Assembly (NCBI GenBank): GCA_017404555.1
Contig: JAFRCD010000005.1
Location: forward strand, 1-64,000
Direction: 5' to 3'
Length of the DNA: 64,000 nt
From: Bacilli bacterium
GTDB taxonomy: Bacteria; Bacillota_I; Bacilli_A; RF39; UBA660
Position numbers and translations under genes: made by a program
Shown here: positions 27,140-34,709 of the stretch, one piece after another
Position numbering within the stretch: the stretch's first letter is position 1
Layout of the letters: the number at the start of each line of letters is the position of its first letter
Notes under the pieces: generated by a model
Told to the model about the DNA's origin: nothing
The model's database searches: none
What the model saw: only the letters and a program-made list of their open reading frames with translations

Positions 27140-27151
27140 TAGTAATATTTA

Positions 27152-27180
27152 TTGTCAAAAATCATTTTTCCTGTTATAAT
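27152..27180 (+). promoter_or_regulatory. promoter of tRNA-Met
   Basis: TTGTCA (27152-27157), a 17-nt spacer and TATAAT (27175-27180), 19 bases before the tRNA. Confidence 0.8.
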
Positions 27181-27199
27181 TAGTAGTGCCTCATGAAAT

Positions 27200-27276
27200 G
27201 GCGATGTAGCTCAGCTGGCTAGAGCGTTCGGTTCATACCCGAAAGGTCGAGGGTTCGATCCCCCCCGTCGCTACCA
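27200..27276 (+). tRNA. tRNA-Met(CAT), elongator
   Basis: 77 nt with encoded CCA. Acceptor arms GGCGATG and CGTCGCT pair with a G-T at position 1-72; anticodon stem TTCGG/CCGAA encloses TTCATAC with anticodon CAT. The acceptor and the TAGCTCAGCTGGCTAGAGC D-arm closely match the Bacillus elongator tRNA-Met. It lacks the initiator's GGG/CCC anticodon stem. Confidence 0.95.
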
Positions 27277-27283
27277 GGAAATT

Positions 27284-27311
27284 AAAGACACATTTGTGTC
27301 TTTTTATTTTT
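27284..27311 (+). terminator. terminator of tRNA-Met
   Basis: AAAGACACA and TGTGTCTTT flank TT and are followed by TTATTTTTAT. Confidence 0.85.
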
Positions 27312-27352
27312 ATAAATAGATGATATAATTGTAATAAGAATAAGGAGGAGTT

Positions 27353-27781
27353 ATGAATAAGTTAAAAGTACCAATTATTATTGGTAGTATTGCGCTATTA
27401 TTTCTACTAGCAATAGGTATCTATAAAGTAGGAGTAGCTAATAAGTTATTTGGACCTAAAGACGATATAAACAGTGGGAATATTTCTACAAAATTACTTG
27501 ATAATGATGAATATAAAGACATTAGTTTAGATAAGATTTCTTATATTGAAATAATTAAATATACTGAAGGTGGGGATGAACGTGAAAAAATTACTGATCA
27601 AGCTAGTATCAGTAGAATTTACAATAGTCTAAAAAACATTGAACTAAGAGGTCTTACAGATAGAGCTTGTGAAGACAATACGACTATTTATGCAATATTT
27701 TTAAAAAATGGTGTCCGGAAAGCTATTGAATTTGAATGTGATTGGATAATTATTAATGGTAAAAGATATAATTATCATTAA
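27353..27781 (+). CDS. small membrane-anchored protein, unknown function
   Basis: 142 residues: one N-terminal helix (PIIIGSIALLFLLAIGIYKV) and an outside domain of about 110 residues with two Cys that could form a disulfide. No family recognised. AAGGAGGAG precedes ATG 27353. It ends just before the promoter of the TMEM43 gene. Confidence 0.55.
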   Translation: MNKLKVPIIIGSIALLFLLAIGIYKVGVANKLFGPKDDINSGNISTKLLDNDEYKDISLDKISYIEIIKYTEGGDEREKITDQASISRIYNSLKNIELRGLTDRACEDNTTIYAIFLKNGVRKAIEFECDWIIINGKRYNYH

Positions 27782-27790
27782 GACAATTTA

Positions 27791-27820
27791 TTGACAAGAA
27801 AAAATAAAATGACTTATACT
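27791..27820 (+). promoter_or_regulatory. promoter of the TMEM43-family gene
   Basis: TTGACA (27791-27796), an 18-nt spacer and TATACT (27815-27820), followed by AAGGAGG at 27830. Confidence 0.7.
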
Positions 27821-27840
27821 TATTATATAAAGGAGGATAT

Positions 27841-28935
27841 ATGAATAAGAATTCAAAAACAGGCGGAATTGTTGGGGGATTAGTAATCTTAATTATTGGT
27901 ATTGGATTACTTTGGTATAACGAAGGAAGGGCAGTTAAAACAGCTCGAGCAATTAGTGAAGCTAAAAAAACATATACTCAAGTAAAATCAGACAAAGTTG
28001 ATCCTAAATATGATGGAAAACTAATTGCGACTAATGGTAAAGTAGATCTAAGTGCTAGTGATGAATTAGTTGATGAAACTTTTGGGATTAAAGTAAAAAG
28101 CATTAAATTAAAGAGAACTGTGGAAATGTATCAATGGGAAGAAAGTTGTGAGACAGACGATAAAGACAAAGAAAAGTGTACATATGAGAAAAAGTGGTCT
28201 GATGATTTAATCGACTCATCTGATTTCAAGGAAGAAGGTCATAAGAATCCAGATTCTATGCCTTATAGTGAAGAGACTTATCTAGCTAGTAATGTTAAAC
28301 TAGGAGCCTTTACACTAACTAAAGAATTAGAAGAAAGACTTCCTGCTGATAAAGAAGTTAACACTCAACAATTAACTGAACAATTTAATAATAAAGTTGA
28401 AGGAATGAAAATATCTGGCAAATATATCAATAATATTCCTGAAGAAGGAACACCAGAAATTGGTAGTATCAGAGTATCATTTGCCTATAATGGAACTGAC
28501 AGTGCTTCTGTTTTAGCCGTTCAAAATGATGATACTTTTGCTGAATATACTGCTAAAAGTGGTAAACATGTTTATCGCATTAAAGAAGGAATTCATACTG
28601 GTGCTGTTATCTTACAAGATATGACTGATGAAAACAACTTCATAAAATGGTTACTAAGAATTGTAGGAACAATATTAATCATGGGTGGAATTGGATCATT
28701 ATTTGGCCCTATTCAAACTCTAGCTAATTTCGTACCAATTTTACGTAATATTGTATCATTTGCCACTGGGTTAATAGCCTTTGTTCTAGGTTTAGCAATC
28801 TCATTACTAGTAATAGCAATTGCTTGGTTTAGATTTAGACCAATACTTTCAATTGTACTTATTGCTATAGCGATTGGCTTAATTGTATTCTTAAGATTAA
28901 GAAAACCAGAAGAAGCTAAAACTGAAAGTAAATAG
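27841..28935 (+). CDS. TMEM43/LUMA-family membrane protein (DUF1625)
   Basis: 364 residues. An N-terminal helix (GGIVGGLVILIIGIGLLWYNEGRA) is followed by a large non-membrane domain with the family signature LIATNGKV, DETFGIKVKSIKLKRTVEMY and QWEE. Three C-terminal helices (about 275-355) follow. This matches the TMEM43 family, known from animal nuclear envelope and ER and from scattered bacteria. Its bacterial function is unknown. The gene has its own promoter and terminator. Confidence 0.8.
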   Translation: MNKNSKTGGIVGGLVILIIGIGLLWYNEGRAVKTARAISEAKKTYTQVKSDKVDPKYDGKLIATNGKVDLSASDELVDETFGIKVKSIKLKRTVEMYQWEESCETDDKDKEKCTYEKKWSDDLIDSSDFKEEGHKNPDSMPYSEETYLASNVKLGAFTLTKELEERLPADKEVNTQQLTEQFNNKVEGMKISGKYINNIPEEGTPEIGSIRVSFAYNGTDSASVLAVQNDDTFAEYTAKSGKHVYRIKEGIHTGAVILQDMTDENNFIKWLLRIVGTILIMGGIGSLFGPIQTLANFVPILRNIVSFATGLIAFVLGLAISLLVIAIAWFRFRPILSIVLIAIAIGLIVFLRLRKPEEAKTESK

Positions 28936-28948
28936 TATTTGTAAATAA

Positions 28949-28977
28949 GACAATCAAATGATTGTCTTTTTTTATGT
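28949..28977 (+). terminator. terminator of the TMEM43-family gene
   Basis: AGACAATCA and TGATTGTCT flank AA, followed by TTTTTT. Confidence 0.88.
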
Positions 28978-29001
28978 TTTGGTATAAAATTATTTATATA
29001 T

Positions 29002-29077
29002 TGCCCTGTAGCCAAGTGGTAAGGCAGTGCGCTCTGACCGCATCATTCCGTTAGTTCGAATCTAACCAGGGCAGCCA
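29002..29077 (+). tRNA. tRNA-Gln(CTG)
   Basis: 76 nt with encoded CCA and discriminator G73. Acceptor arms TGCCCTG and CAGGGCA pair fully; the anticodon loop CTCTGAC gives anticodon CTG (reads CAG). The D-arm TAGCCAAGTGGTAAGGC is the usual tRNA-Gln form. No terminator is seen before gltX, so the two may share a transcript. A hairpin (TAACTAC 29086-29092 with GTAGTTA 29099-29105) lies between, without a T-run. Confidence 0.93.
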
Positions 29078-29182
29078 AATGTTATTAACTACGATATAGT
29101 AGTTAGATATAAATAATATTGGAGGCGTCATACGAAAAAAAGAAAGAAAAAAGAAATTAAAGATTAACACGGAGGTGTATTT

Positions 29183-30841
29183 ATGAATAAAGAGGAAAGA
29201 ATTGAATTAGCTGATCTTCTATTTCCCAATCTAGAAAATAGTATTGCTGAAATAGAGAAGAAGTATCCTGAAAGAAATCTACCTGAAGATGCTATGGTAA
29301 CTCGTTATGGTCCTTCACCAACGGGTAATGTACATTTAGGTAACTTACTTTCAGCTTTTTGTGATATGGTTTATGCCAGGGAAAGTCATGGTGTTTTCTT
29401 TCTTCGAATAGAAGATACTGATCAGAAGAGAATGATTGAAGGCGGTATTGATAATATTACTAGTGTTCTAAAAGATTTTGATATTATACCTACTGAAGGC
29501 TATTCTTATGGGGGAGAATATGGTCCTTATAAACAAAGTGAAAGGACAGAAATATATCAAGCTTATATTAAAGAATTAATTATTAAAGATCTTGCTTATC
29601 CCTGCTTTATGAGTGCTGAAGAAATAGAAAGTATTCGCCTAGAACAAGAAAAAGAAAAGACCAAAATAGGTATATATGGAATTTATGCTACTGATAGAGA
29701 TCTATCTTTAAAAGAAATAAAAGAAAAGATTAACGCTGGTAAAGAGTATGTCATTAGATTAAAGTCACCTGGTAATGCCAACAACATAATTACTTTTGTT
29801 GATGAGATTAAAGGTAAGATGAAGTTCCCTGAACATAATATGGATACTATTTTACTAAAGAAAGATGGAACACCTACTTATCACTTAGCTCATGTTATTG
29901 ATGATCACTTAATGCATACTACTCATGTTATTCGTGGTGATGAATGGGTAAGTAGTATTCCTCTTCATTTACAATTATTTGAAGTATTAGGATTTAAACC
30001 AGTTAAATATGCTCATATTGCACCTATTACTATTAAAGATAAGGAAACTGGTAATACCAGAAAAATAAGTAAAAGAAAAGATCCTTTCTTTGGTGTTAAG
30101 TACTATGAAGAAAATGGTATTCCTATTGAAGCTTTACATCTTTATTTAGCGACAATTACTAATACTAATTTTGAAGAATGGTATTTAGCTAATCCAGATA
30201 AAACAATTGCGGATTTTACATTTACTTTTGAAAAACAGGCAGTGGGGGGAACTTCTTTTGATGAAGAAAAATTAAATAATTTATGTAAAACATACTTTTC
30301 TCGTAAAAAAGGCGAAGAAATCTATGAAGAGACTCTTGCTTGGGCTCAAAAACATGATACTGATTATGCTAGAATCTTAGAAGAAAATAAAGAGGATATG
30401 ATTAGATTCTTAAATATTGAAAAAGATGGTCCTCGTCCAAGAAAAGATATTTCTAAATATAGTGAAGTTAAAGAGGAGTTCTATTATGCTATTGATGAAT
30501 ACTTTGAAGAAGAGAACTATCGTAATACTTCATTTGATAAAGAATATGATCTTGACTTAATAGAAGATTATTTAAATAGTATATCCCTTGATTTAACTAA
30601 TGAAGAATGGTTTAGTCAAACTAAAGATTTCGCAGAAAAGAATGGATATGCTAAAACTCCTAAAGAATATAAAAAGGATCCTGATAGCTATAAGGGTCAT
30701 GTCGGTGATATTTGTGAGGCTGTAAGAGTTATTCTAACAGGTAGACTAAAATCACCTGATTTATATTCAATTATGAAAATATTAGGTAAGGAGCGAATCT
30801 TCAAAAGACTAGATATGTATAAAAAAGTAGTTGCGAAATAA
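29183..30841 (+). CDS. gltX: glutamyl-tRNA synthetase
   Basis: Class I synthetase charging tRNA-Glu, and in organisms without GlnRS also tRNA-Gln as a first step before GatCAB amidation. 552 residues, longer than the usual 480-500. HIGH-type motif in GPSPTGNVHLGNL, KMSKS-type motif KISKRKDP, and an alpha-helical anticodon-binding C-terminus. ATG 29183 follows GGAGGTG (29171-29177). It lies between tRNA-Gln(CTG) and tRNA-Glu(CTC), both possible substrates. Discriminating or not cannot be judged from this window. Confidence 0.95.
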   Translation: MNKEERIELADLLFPNLENSIAEIEKKYPERNLPEDAMVTRYGPSPTGNVHLGNLLSAFCDMVYARESHGVFFLRIEDTDQKRMIEGGIDNITSVLKDFDIIPTEGYSYGGEYGPYKQSERTEIYQAYIKELIIKDLAYPCFMSAEEIESIRLEQEKEKTKIGIYGIYATDRDLSLKEIKEKINAGKEYVIRLKSPGNANNIITFVDEIKGKMKFPEHNMDTILLKKDGTPTYHLAHVIDDHLMHTTHVIRGDEWVSSIPLHLQLFEVLGFKPVKYAHIAPITIKDKETGNTRKISKRKDPFFGVKYYEENGIPIEALHLYLATITNTNFEEWYLANPDKTIADFTFTFEKQAVGGTSFDEEKLNNLCKTYFSRKKGEEIYEETLAWAQKHDTDYARILEENKEDMIRFLNIEKDGPRPRKDISKYSEVKEEFYYAIDEYFEEENYRNTSFDKEYDLDLIEDYLNSISLDLTNEEWFSQTKDFAEKNGYAKTPKEYKKDPDSYKGHVGDICEAVRVILTGRLKSPDLYSIMKILGKERIFKRLDMYKKVVAK

Positions 30842-30853
30842 CTACTTTTTTTG
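30825..30853 (+). terminator. gltX terminator
   Basis: AAGTAGTT and AACTACTT pair across the gltX stop, followed by TTTTTT. TATAAT at 30854-30859 then serves the tRNA-Glu. Confidence 0.85.
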
Positions 30854-30871
30854 TATAATGTTTTTGTACTT

Positions 30872-30948
30872 GGCCTGTTGGTGAAGTGGCTTAACACACT
30901 GCCCTCTCAAGGCAGCATTCACGGATTCGAATTCCGTACAGGCTACCA
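30872..30948 (+). tRNA. tRNA-Glu(CTC)
   Basis: 77 nt with encoded CCA. Acceptor arms GGCCTGT and ACAGGCT pair with a terminal G-T; anticodon stem CTGCC/GGCAG encloses CTCTCAA, anticodon CTC (reads GAG). The GTTGGTGAAGTGGCTTAACAC D-region and CACGGATTCGAATTCCGT T-arm are typical of tRNA-Glu. Confidence 0.92.
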
Positions 30949-30957
30949 TTTGTAACT

Positions 30958-30984
30958 AAGACGTTTAAAAACGTCTTTTTTTGT
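30958..30984 (+). terminator. tRNA-Glu terminator
   Basis: AAGACGTTT and AAACGTCTT flank AA with a seven-T tail. Confidence 0.88.
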
Positions 30985-31060
30985 GTAAAAGAAAGTAAAA
31001 TATTGGCAATAATTTATTAAAAATATAAGTATCTGTGATAAAATGATAATAGGTGATAAT

Positions 31061-31519
31061 ATGAAATATTCTGAATTTGAAGCAGATGAACGTGAAAAAA
31101 GAATAAAAGAAGTAGCTGAATATGTAATTAAAACTGGTGCTTCTACTAGAAAAACAGCTGAATATTTTACTGAACATCACTTTCCAATAAGTAATGCTAC
31201 TGTAAGTGAATATTGTCATCTATATAAAAAGAGAAATCCCCAAGAAAAAGAAAACATAACAAAGGTTATTAAAAATAATACTCCTCAAACTATTAGGAAT
31301 AAAAAAGTCGAATTTAGAGTTTATAATCATACCAAATTACTTTTAAGTGGTTTAACGATTAAAGAAATTGCGGAATACTCACATAGTAGTTATTGGACTA
31401 TTTATAATGATTTAACAATGCGTTTAAATAAATTAGATAGTTCTCTAGCTAAACAAGTTAAGACTATTCTAAAATCTCGTTCTGAAGCCAACTTAAAAAG
31501 TTCTAAGCGGAGTAAATAA
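31061..31519 (+). CDS. SpoIIID-like regulator with two helix-turn-helix units
   Basis: 152 residues. The N-terminal half (RIKEVAEYVIKTGASTRKTA) and the C-terminal half (GLTIKEIAEYSHSSYWTIYN, then LAKQVKTILKSRSEANLK) each resemble the SpoIIID HTH. SpoIIID is a DNA-binding regulator of the mother-cell sigma-E regulon and is about 90 residues with one HTH; here the fold seems duplicated or split by an insertion. ATG 31061 follows AGGTGAT (31051-31057). It is coupled by a one-base overlap (TAATG) to the next gene. The spoIIGA-sigE pair lies 1.6 kb downstream, consistent with a sporulation role. Confidence 0.72.
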   Translation: MKYSEFEADEREKRIKEVAEYVIKTGASTRKTAEYFTEHHFPISNATVSEYCHLYKKRNPQEKENITKVIKNNTPQTIRNKKVEFRVYNHTKLLLSGLTIKEIAEYSHSSYWTIYNDLTMRLNKLDSSLAKQVKTILKSRSEANLKSSKRSK

Positions 31520-32247
31520 TGGGAAAAGTTAGAATTAAACCCCGAATAATTAAAAAAAATGATACTAAATTTATCGTCATATTCCTAATTGTTTTCATCT
31601 TGGCGGCTACTTTTATTATTTATAATATTTATGATAGAGAAATTAAAACTGATAGTCATGAACAAGAAGTAAGTATTAAAAATAAGAAAATAAAAGATTT
31701 ATATAATAAAGTAAAACTATCTAAAGAAGAAGATTTTAAATTTGCTGAATTAAATGATGAAACTAAGCTTTATTTAGCTTATCGACAAATACCAAAGAAG
31801 AAATTCTTGTCTTCTGAATGCTCCCTTTTCAGTGAAGTGAAACTAGAAAAGAACAATGATTTATATATGTGTGATGATAAAGGAAATAATTCATTCAAAA
31901 AAGAAGATTTAGAAGAAGAATACCATAAGTTATTTGGTGATGTTTTCTTTAAACATAAGAGTATTATCAGTAAATACGAAATATTTAAGTTTGTTAAATC
32001 CAAAGATATCTATATAAAGGGTAAATACCTAGGGGGGAGTGATGATGTAGTTATCGCTACTAAAAGGTTAGTAAAGGCCTTTAAAGAAGATAATAAACTA
32101 TATTTATTAGAAAGTGTTAACTATACTAATAAAAGTGATGGAAAAATGATTAATAATAGCAAACACTATAAAAGTGGTACTTATAAGTACACATTCAAGA
32201 TTAAGAAGAATAAATACATCTATCAGAAGAAGGAATTGATAAAATGA
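31519..32247 (+). CDS. membrane-anchored extracytoplasmic protein, unknown function
   Basis: 242 residues: a basic start (KVRIKPRIIKK), one helix (FIVIFLIVFILAATFIIYNI) and an outside domain of about 200 residues with two Cys. No family recognised. It overlaps the SpoIIID-like gene by one base and the metallo-beta-lactamase gene by four (ATGA), so all three are translated from one transcript. A sporulation link is possible by context only. Confidence 0.65.
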   Translation: MGKVRIKPRIIKKNDTKFIVIFLIVFILAATFIIYNIYDREIKTDSHEQEVSIKNKKIKDLYNKVKLSKEEDFKFAELNDETKLYLAYRQIPKKKFLSSECSLFSEVKLEKNNDLYMCDDKGNNSFKKEDLEEEYHKLFGDVFFKHKSIISKYEIFKFVKSKDIYIKGKYLGGSDDVVIATKRLVKAFKEDNKLYLLESVNYTNKSDGKMINNSKHYKSGTYKYTFKIKKNKYIYQKKELIK

Positions 32248-32768
32248 AAATCGGAAGAGTTATAACTGGATATTTAGAAGAAAATTGTTATGTCATCAGT
32301 GACGAAAAAACATGTTTAGTAATAGATCCTGGTGATGATTATGATAAAATTGAGAAAGAAATAGCTGGTAAAAAAGTTTTAGCAGTCTTAATAACTCACC
32401 TTCATCATGATCATATTGGTGCTTTAAGACATTTCCTAAAGAAAAGAAGTATTAAGATCTTTAAGAAGGGTAATTTAGAAGAAAAAGAATATACAATTGG
32501 TAACTTTACTTTTACTGCTATTTTTACACCAGGACATTCAGAGGACTCAGTTACTTATTACTTCAAGGATATTAATACTATGTTTGTAGGAGATTTTGTT
32601 TTTGAAGGAACAGTAGGTCGTTGTGATCTTCCTGGTGGAAATGAAGAAAAGATGAAGCAAAGTATTGAAAAATTAAAAACTTATCCAAAAGATACTAGAT
32701 TATTACCTGGTCATTATGAAGAGACCACAATTAAAGATGAAATAGCTAATAATATATATTTTAAATAG
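32244..32768 (+). CDS. metallo-beta-lactamase-fold hydrolase (YqgX/glyoxalase II-like)
   Basis: 174 residues with the complete metal-site series: THLHHDHIG (HxHxDH), FTPGHSEDSV, FVGDFVFEGTVGR, and the final LLPGHYEE. This short form is a small thioester-hydrolase-like enzyme, as in Bacillus YqgX; the natural substrate is unknown. Overlaps the preceding gene by four bases. Confidence 0.9.
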   Translation: MKIGRVITGYLEENCYVISDEKTCLVIDPGDDYDKIEKEIAGKKVLAVLITHLHHDHIGALRHFLKKRSIKIFKKGNLEEKEYTIGNFTFTAIFTPGHSEDSVTYYFKDINTMFVGDFVFEGTVGRCDLPGGNEEKMKQSIEKLKTYPKDTRLLPGHYEETTIKDEIANNIYFK

Positions 32769-32777
32769 GAGGATATT

Positions 32778-33098
32778 ATGTATATTGATTTAATAATAAT
32801 TGTAGTTTTATTAGGTTTAGTAATATATTTCTTTAGAAAGTTTGATAGTTTTGTTTATTTCATGGCTATCCTAGATATTTTACTTAGAATACTAACTTTC
32901 TTAAAGAATAATTTACCATTACCTGATGTAGCGGCCTTGATTAATAAATATGTACCAGAAAGCATTCCCTCATTAATTGGTAAATATACTAATGGTAGTC
33001 TAAAAACTGTTCTGGTATGGGCATATGTAGTTATAATGATTATCTTTGAAGTATATATTATTAAATACTTTTGGAAAAAGAAACGAAGAAGAAGATAA
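32778..33098 (+). CDS. small membrane protein with two helices
   Basis: 106 residues: two hydrophobic helices (IDLIIIVVLLGLVIYFF; VWAYVVIMIIFEVYII) around a soluble middle, ending KKKRRRR. No family recognised. AGGAGG precedes ATG 32778. Last gene of the unit starting at 31061. Confidence 0.65.
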   Translation: MYIDLIIIVVLLGLVIYFFRKFDSFVYFMAILDILLRILTFLKNNLPLPDVAALINKYVPESIPSLIGKYTNGSLKTVLVWAYVVIMIIFEVYIIKYFWKKKRRRR

Positions 33099-33126
33099 AA
33101 AGCGACAAAATTACGTCGCTTTTTAT
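33097..33126 (+). terminator. terminator after the 31061-33098 operon
   Basis: AAAAAGCGAC and GTCGCTTTTT pair, followed by ATTTTTA. It separates this unit from spoIIGA. Confidence 0.88.
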
Positions 33127-33151
33127 TTTTAAATAATACTAGGTGATTGAT

Positions 33152-33937
33152 ATGAAAATATATGTAGATTTAGTATTATTTTTAAACTTCTTCTTTGATT
33201 TAGTTCTCCTAACTGGTATAGACATTTTATTAAAAAGGAAAATAAAAATAAAAAGACTCTTATTAGGAAGTATTATTGGTTCTTTGACTATTCTCTTGCT
33301 CTTTATAAAAATGAATTCCCTAACTTTCTTCTTATTTAAAATAGTTATCAGTATTTTAATGATTATTAGTACATTTGGTTATAAAAATAAGGAATACTTT
33401 TTTAAAAACATAACTTATCTCTATTTACTAAGTATTATTCTAGGTGGAGGACTATATCTATTAAATATTTCTTTTTCCTATGATAACGAAGGATTAATAT
33501 TCTTTCATAACGGATTAGGTATTAATATTATTTTAATTATTATTATCAGTCCCTTTATCATTACTTGGTATATTAAAAAAAGTAGAAATTACCAGAATAC
33601 AATCCCCAATTATTATGAGGTTAAAATTATTTTAAATAATAATGAATATAACTTGAATGGTTACTTAGATACCGGTAATAGATTGAAAGATCCTTATTTT
33701 CATCGATCGATTATTTTAGTGGATAAGAAAGAATTATTTAATATGAATAATAAATATATCTATGTACCATATAAGGCTTTAAATAGTAAGGGTTTAATAA
33801 GATGTATCAAAGTAGATGAAATAGTAATAAATAGACAAGTATTTAAAAATATATTAATTGGTGAAAGTAAAGATAAAATTAATATTGATAATATTAACTG
33901 TCTTTTACCAGGAAGATTAAAGGAGGAACTATGTTAA
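33152..33937 (+). CDS. spoIIGA: sigma-E processing peptidase SpoIIGA
   Basis: Membrane-bound aspartic protease that removes the pro-sequence of sigma-E in the mother cell after septation. 261 residues: about five N-terminal helices (1-145) and a C-terminal protease-like domain with the catalytic motif NGYLDTGNRLKDP, Asp about 173, and a LLPGRL region near the end. ATG 33152 follows AGGTGAT. It directly precedes and overlaps sigE, the same order as in Bacillus and Clostridium. It is a strong marker of an endospore programme. Confidence 0.9.
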   Translation: MKIYVDLVLFLNFFFDLVLLTGIDILLKRKIKIKRLLLGSIIGSLTILLLFIKMNSLTFFLFKIVISILMIISTFGYKNKEYFFKNITYLYLLSIILGGGLYLLNISFSYDNEGLIFFHNGLGINIILIIIISPFIITWYIKKSRNYQNTIPNYYEVKIILNNNEYNLNGYLDTGNRLKDPYFHRSIILVDKKELFNMNNKYIYVPYKALNSKGLIRCIKVDEIVINRQVFKNILIGESKDKINIDNINCLLPGRLKEELC

Positions 33938-34626
33938 AGAAAATAAAACTATTGTGGTTAAGAATTACAAGTAAGTTTAATAATATTTTTTATGTAGGAG
34001 CGACGGATATATTACCAGAACCTCTTACCAAAGAAAAAGAAGATTTCTACCTAGATTTATTTAGAGATGGGGATATGAAAGCAAGAGATATTTTGATTGA
34101 ACATAACTTAAGATTAGTAGTCTTCTTATCTAAAAAGTATGAAAATACTGGTGTTGATCTAGAAGACTTAGTTAGTATTGGTACAATAGGTCTAATTAAA
34201 GGAGTTAATACTTTCTCTAAAGATAAAAATATTAAATTAGCTACTTATGCATCAAGGTGTATTGATAATGAAATATTAATGTATTTACGAAAGAATAAGA
34301 AAATTAAAAGTGAAGTTAGTATCGAAGAATCGCTATCGTATGATAGTGAAGGAAACGAACTACATTTAGAAGATGTTATTGGGACTGAGAAAGACATGAT
34401 TACCAAGAAACTTGAAGAAAAGACGGAAAAAGAAATAATGCTAAATGAAATAATGCATCTCAATCCCAGAGATCGAGATATTATGATATTTCGCTATGGG
34501 TTATTAGGTCATGAGGAAATGACCCAAAAAGAAATTGCTAAGACATTAGGTATTTCTCAATCTTATATATCCAGAATAGAGAAAAAGGTAATAAAAAGAT
34601 TAAAATCGTTAGTAAATATTACATAA
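33931..34626 (+). CDS. sigE: RNA polymerase sporulation sigma factor sigma-E
   Basis: Mother-cell sigma factor. 231 residues. A hydrophobic/basic pro-sequence (about 1-20, LLKKIKLLWLRITSKF-like) precedes FYVGATDILPEPLTKEKE, the conserved start of mature SigE. Region 2 has NLRLVVFLSKKYENTG and LEDLVSIGTIGLIKGVNTF; region 4 has RDRDIMIFRYGL and an HTH with TQKEIAKTLGISQSYISRIE. ATG 33931 overlaps the end of spoIIGA and follows AAGGAGG. Expected to be made inactive and cleaved by SpoIIGA. Confidence 0.93.
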   Translation: MLKKIKLLWLRITSKFNNIFYVGATDILPEPLTKEKEDFYLDLFRDGDMKARDILIEHNLRLVVFLSKKYENTGVDLEDLVSIGTIGLIKGVNTFSKDKNIKLATYASRCIDNEILMYLRKNKKIKSEVSIEESLSYDSEGNELHLEDVIGTEKDMITKKLEEKTEKEIMLNEIMHLNPRDRDIMIFRYGLLGHEEMTQKEIAKTLGISQSYISRIEKKVIKRLKSLVNIT

Positions 34627-34643
34627 AAGATGTAAATAATAGT

Positions 34644-34674
34644 AAAATAGCATTGTGATAGATGCTATTTTTTA
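34644..34674 (+). terminator. terminator of spoIIGA-sigE
   Basis: AAAATAGCAT and ATGCTATTTT pair across an 8-nt loop, followed by TT. Confidence 0.82.
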
Positions 34675-34709
34675 GTATAATAATTAGGTACGACTAGGAG
34701 GTATGAAAG

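Noticed and set aside
27200-27276. Initiator tRNA-fMet
   Set aside because: The acceptor and D-arm match elongator tRNA-Met and the three G-C pairs of the initiator anticodon stem are missing.
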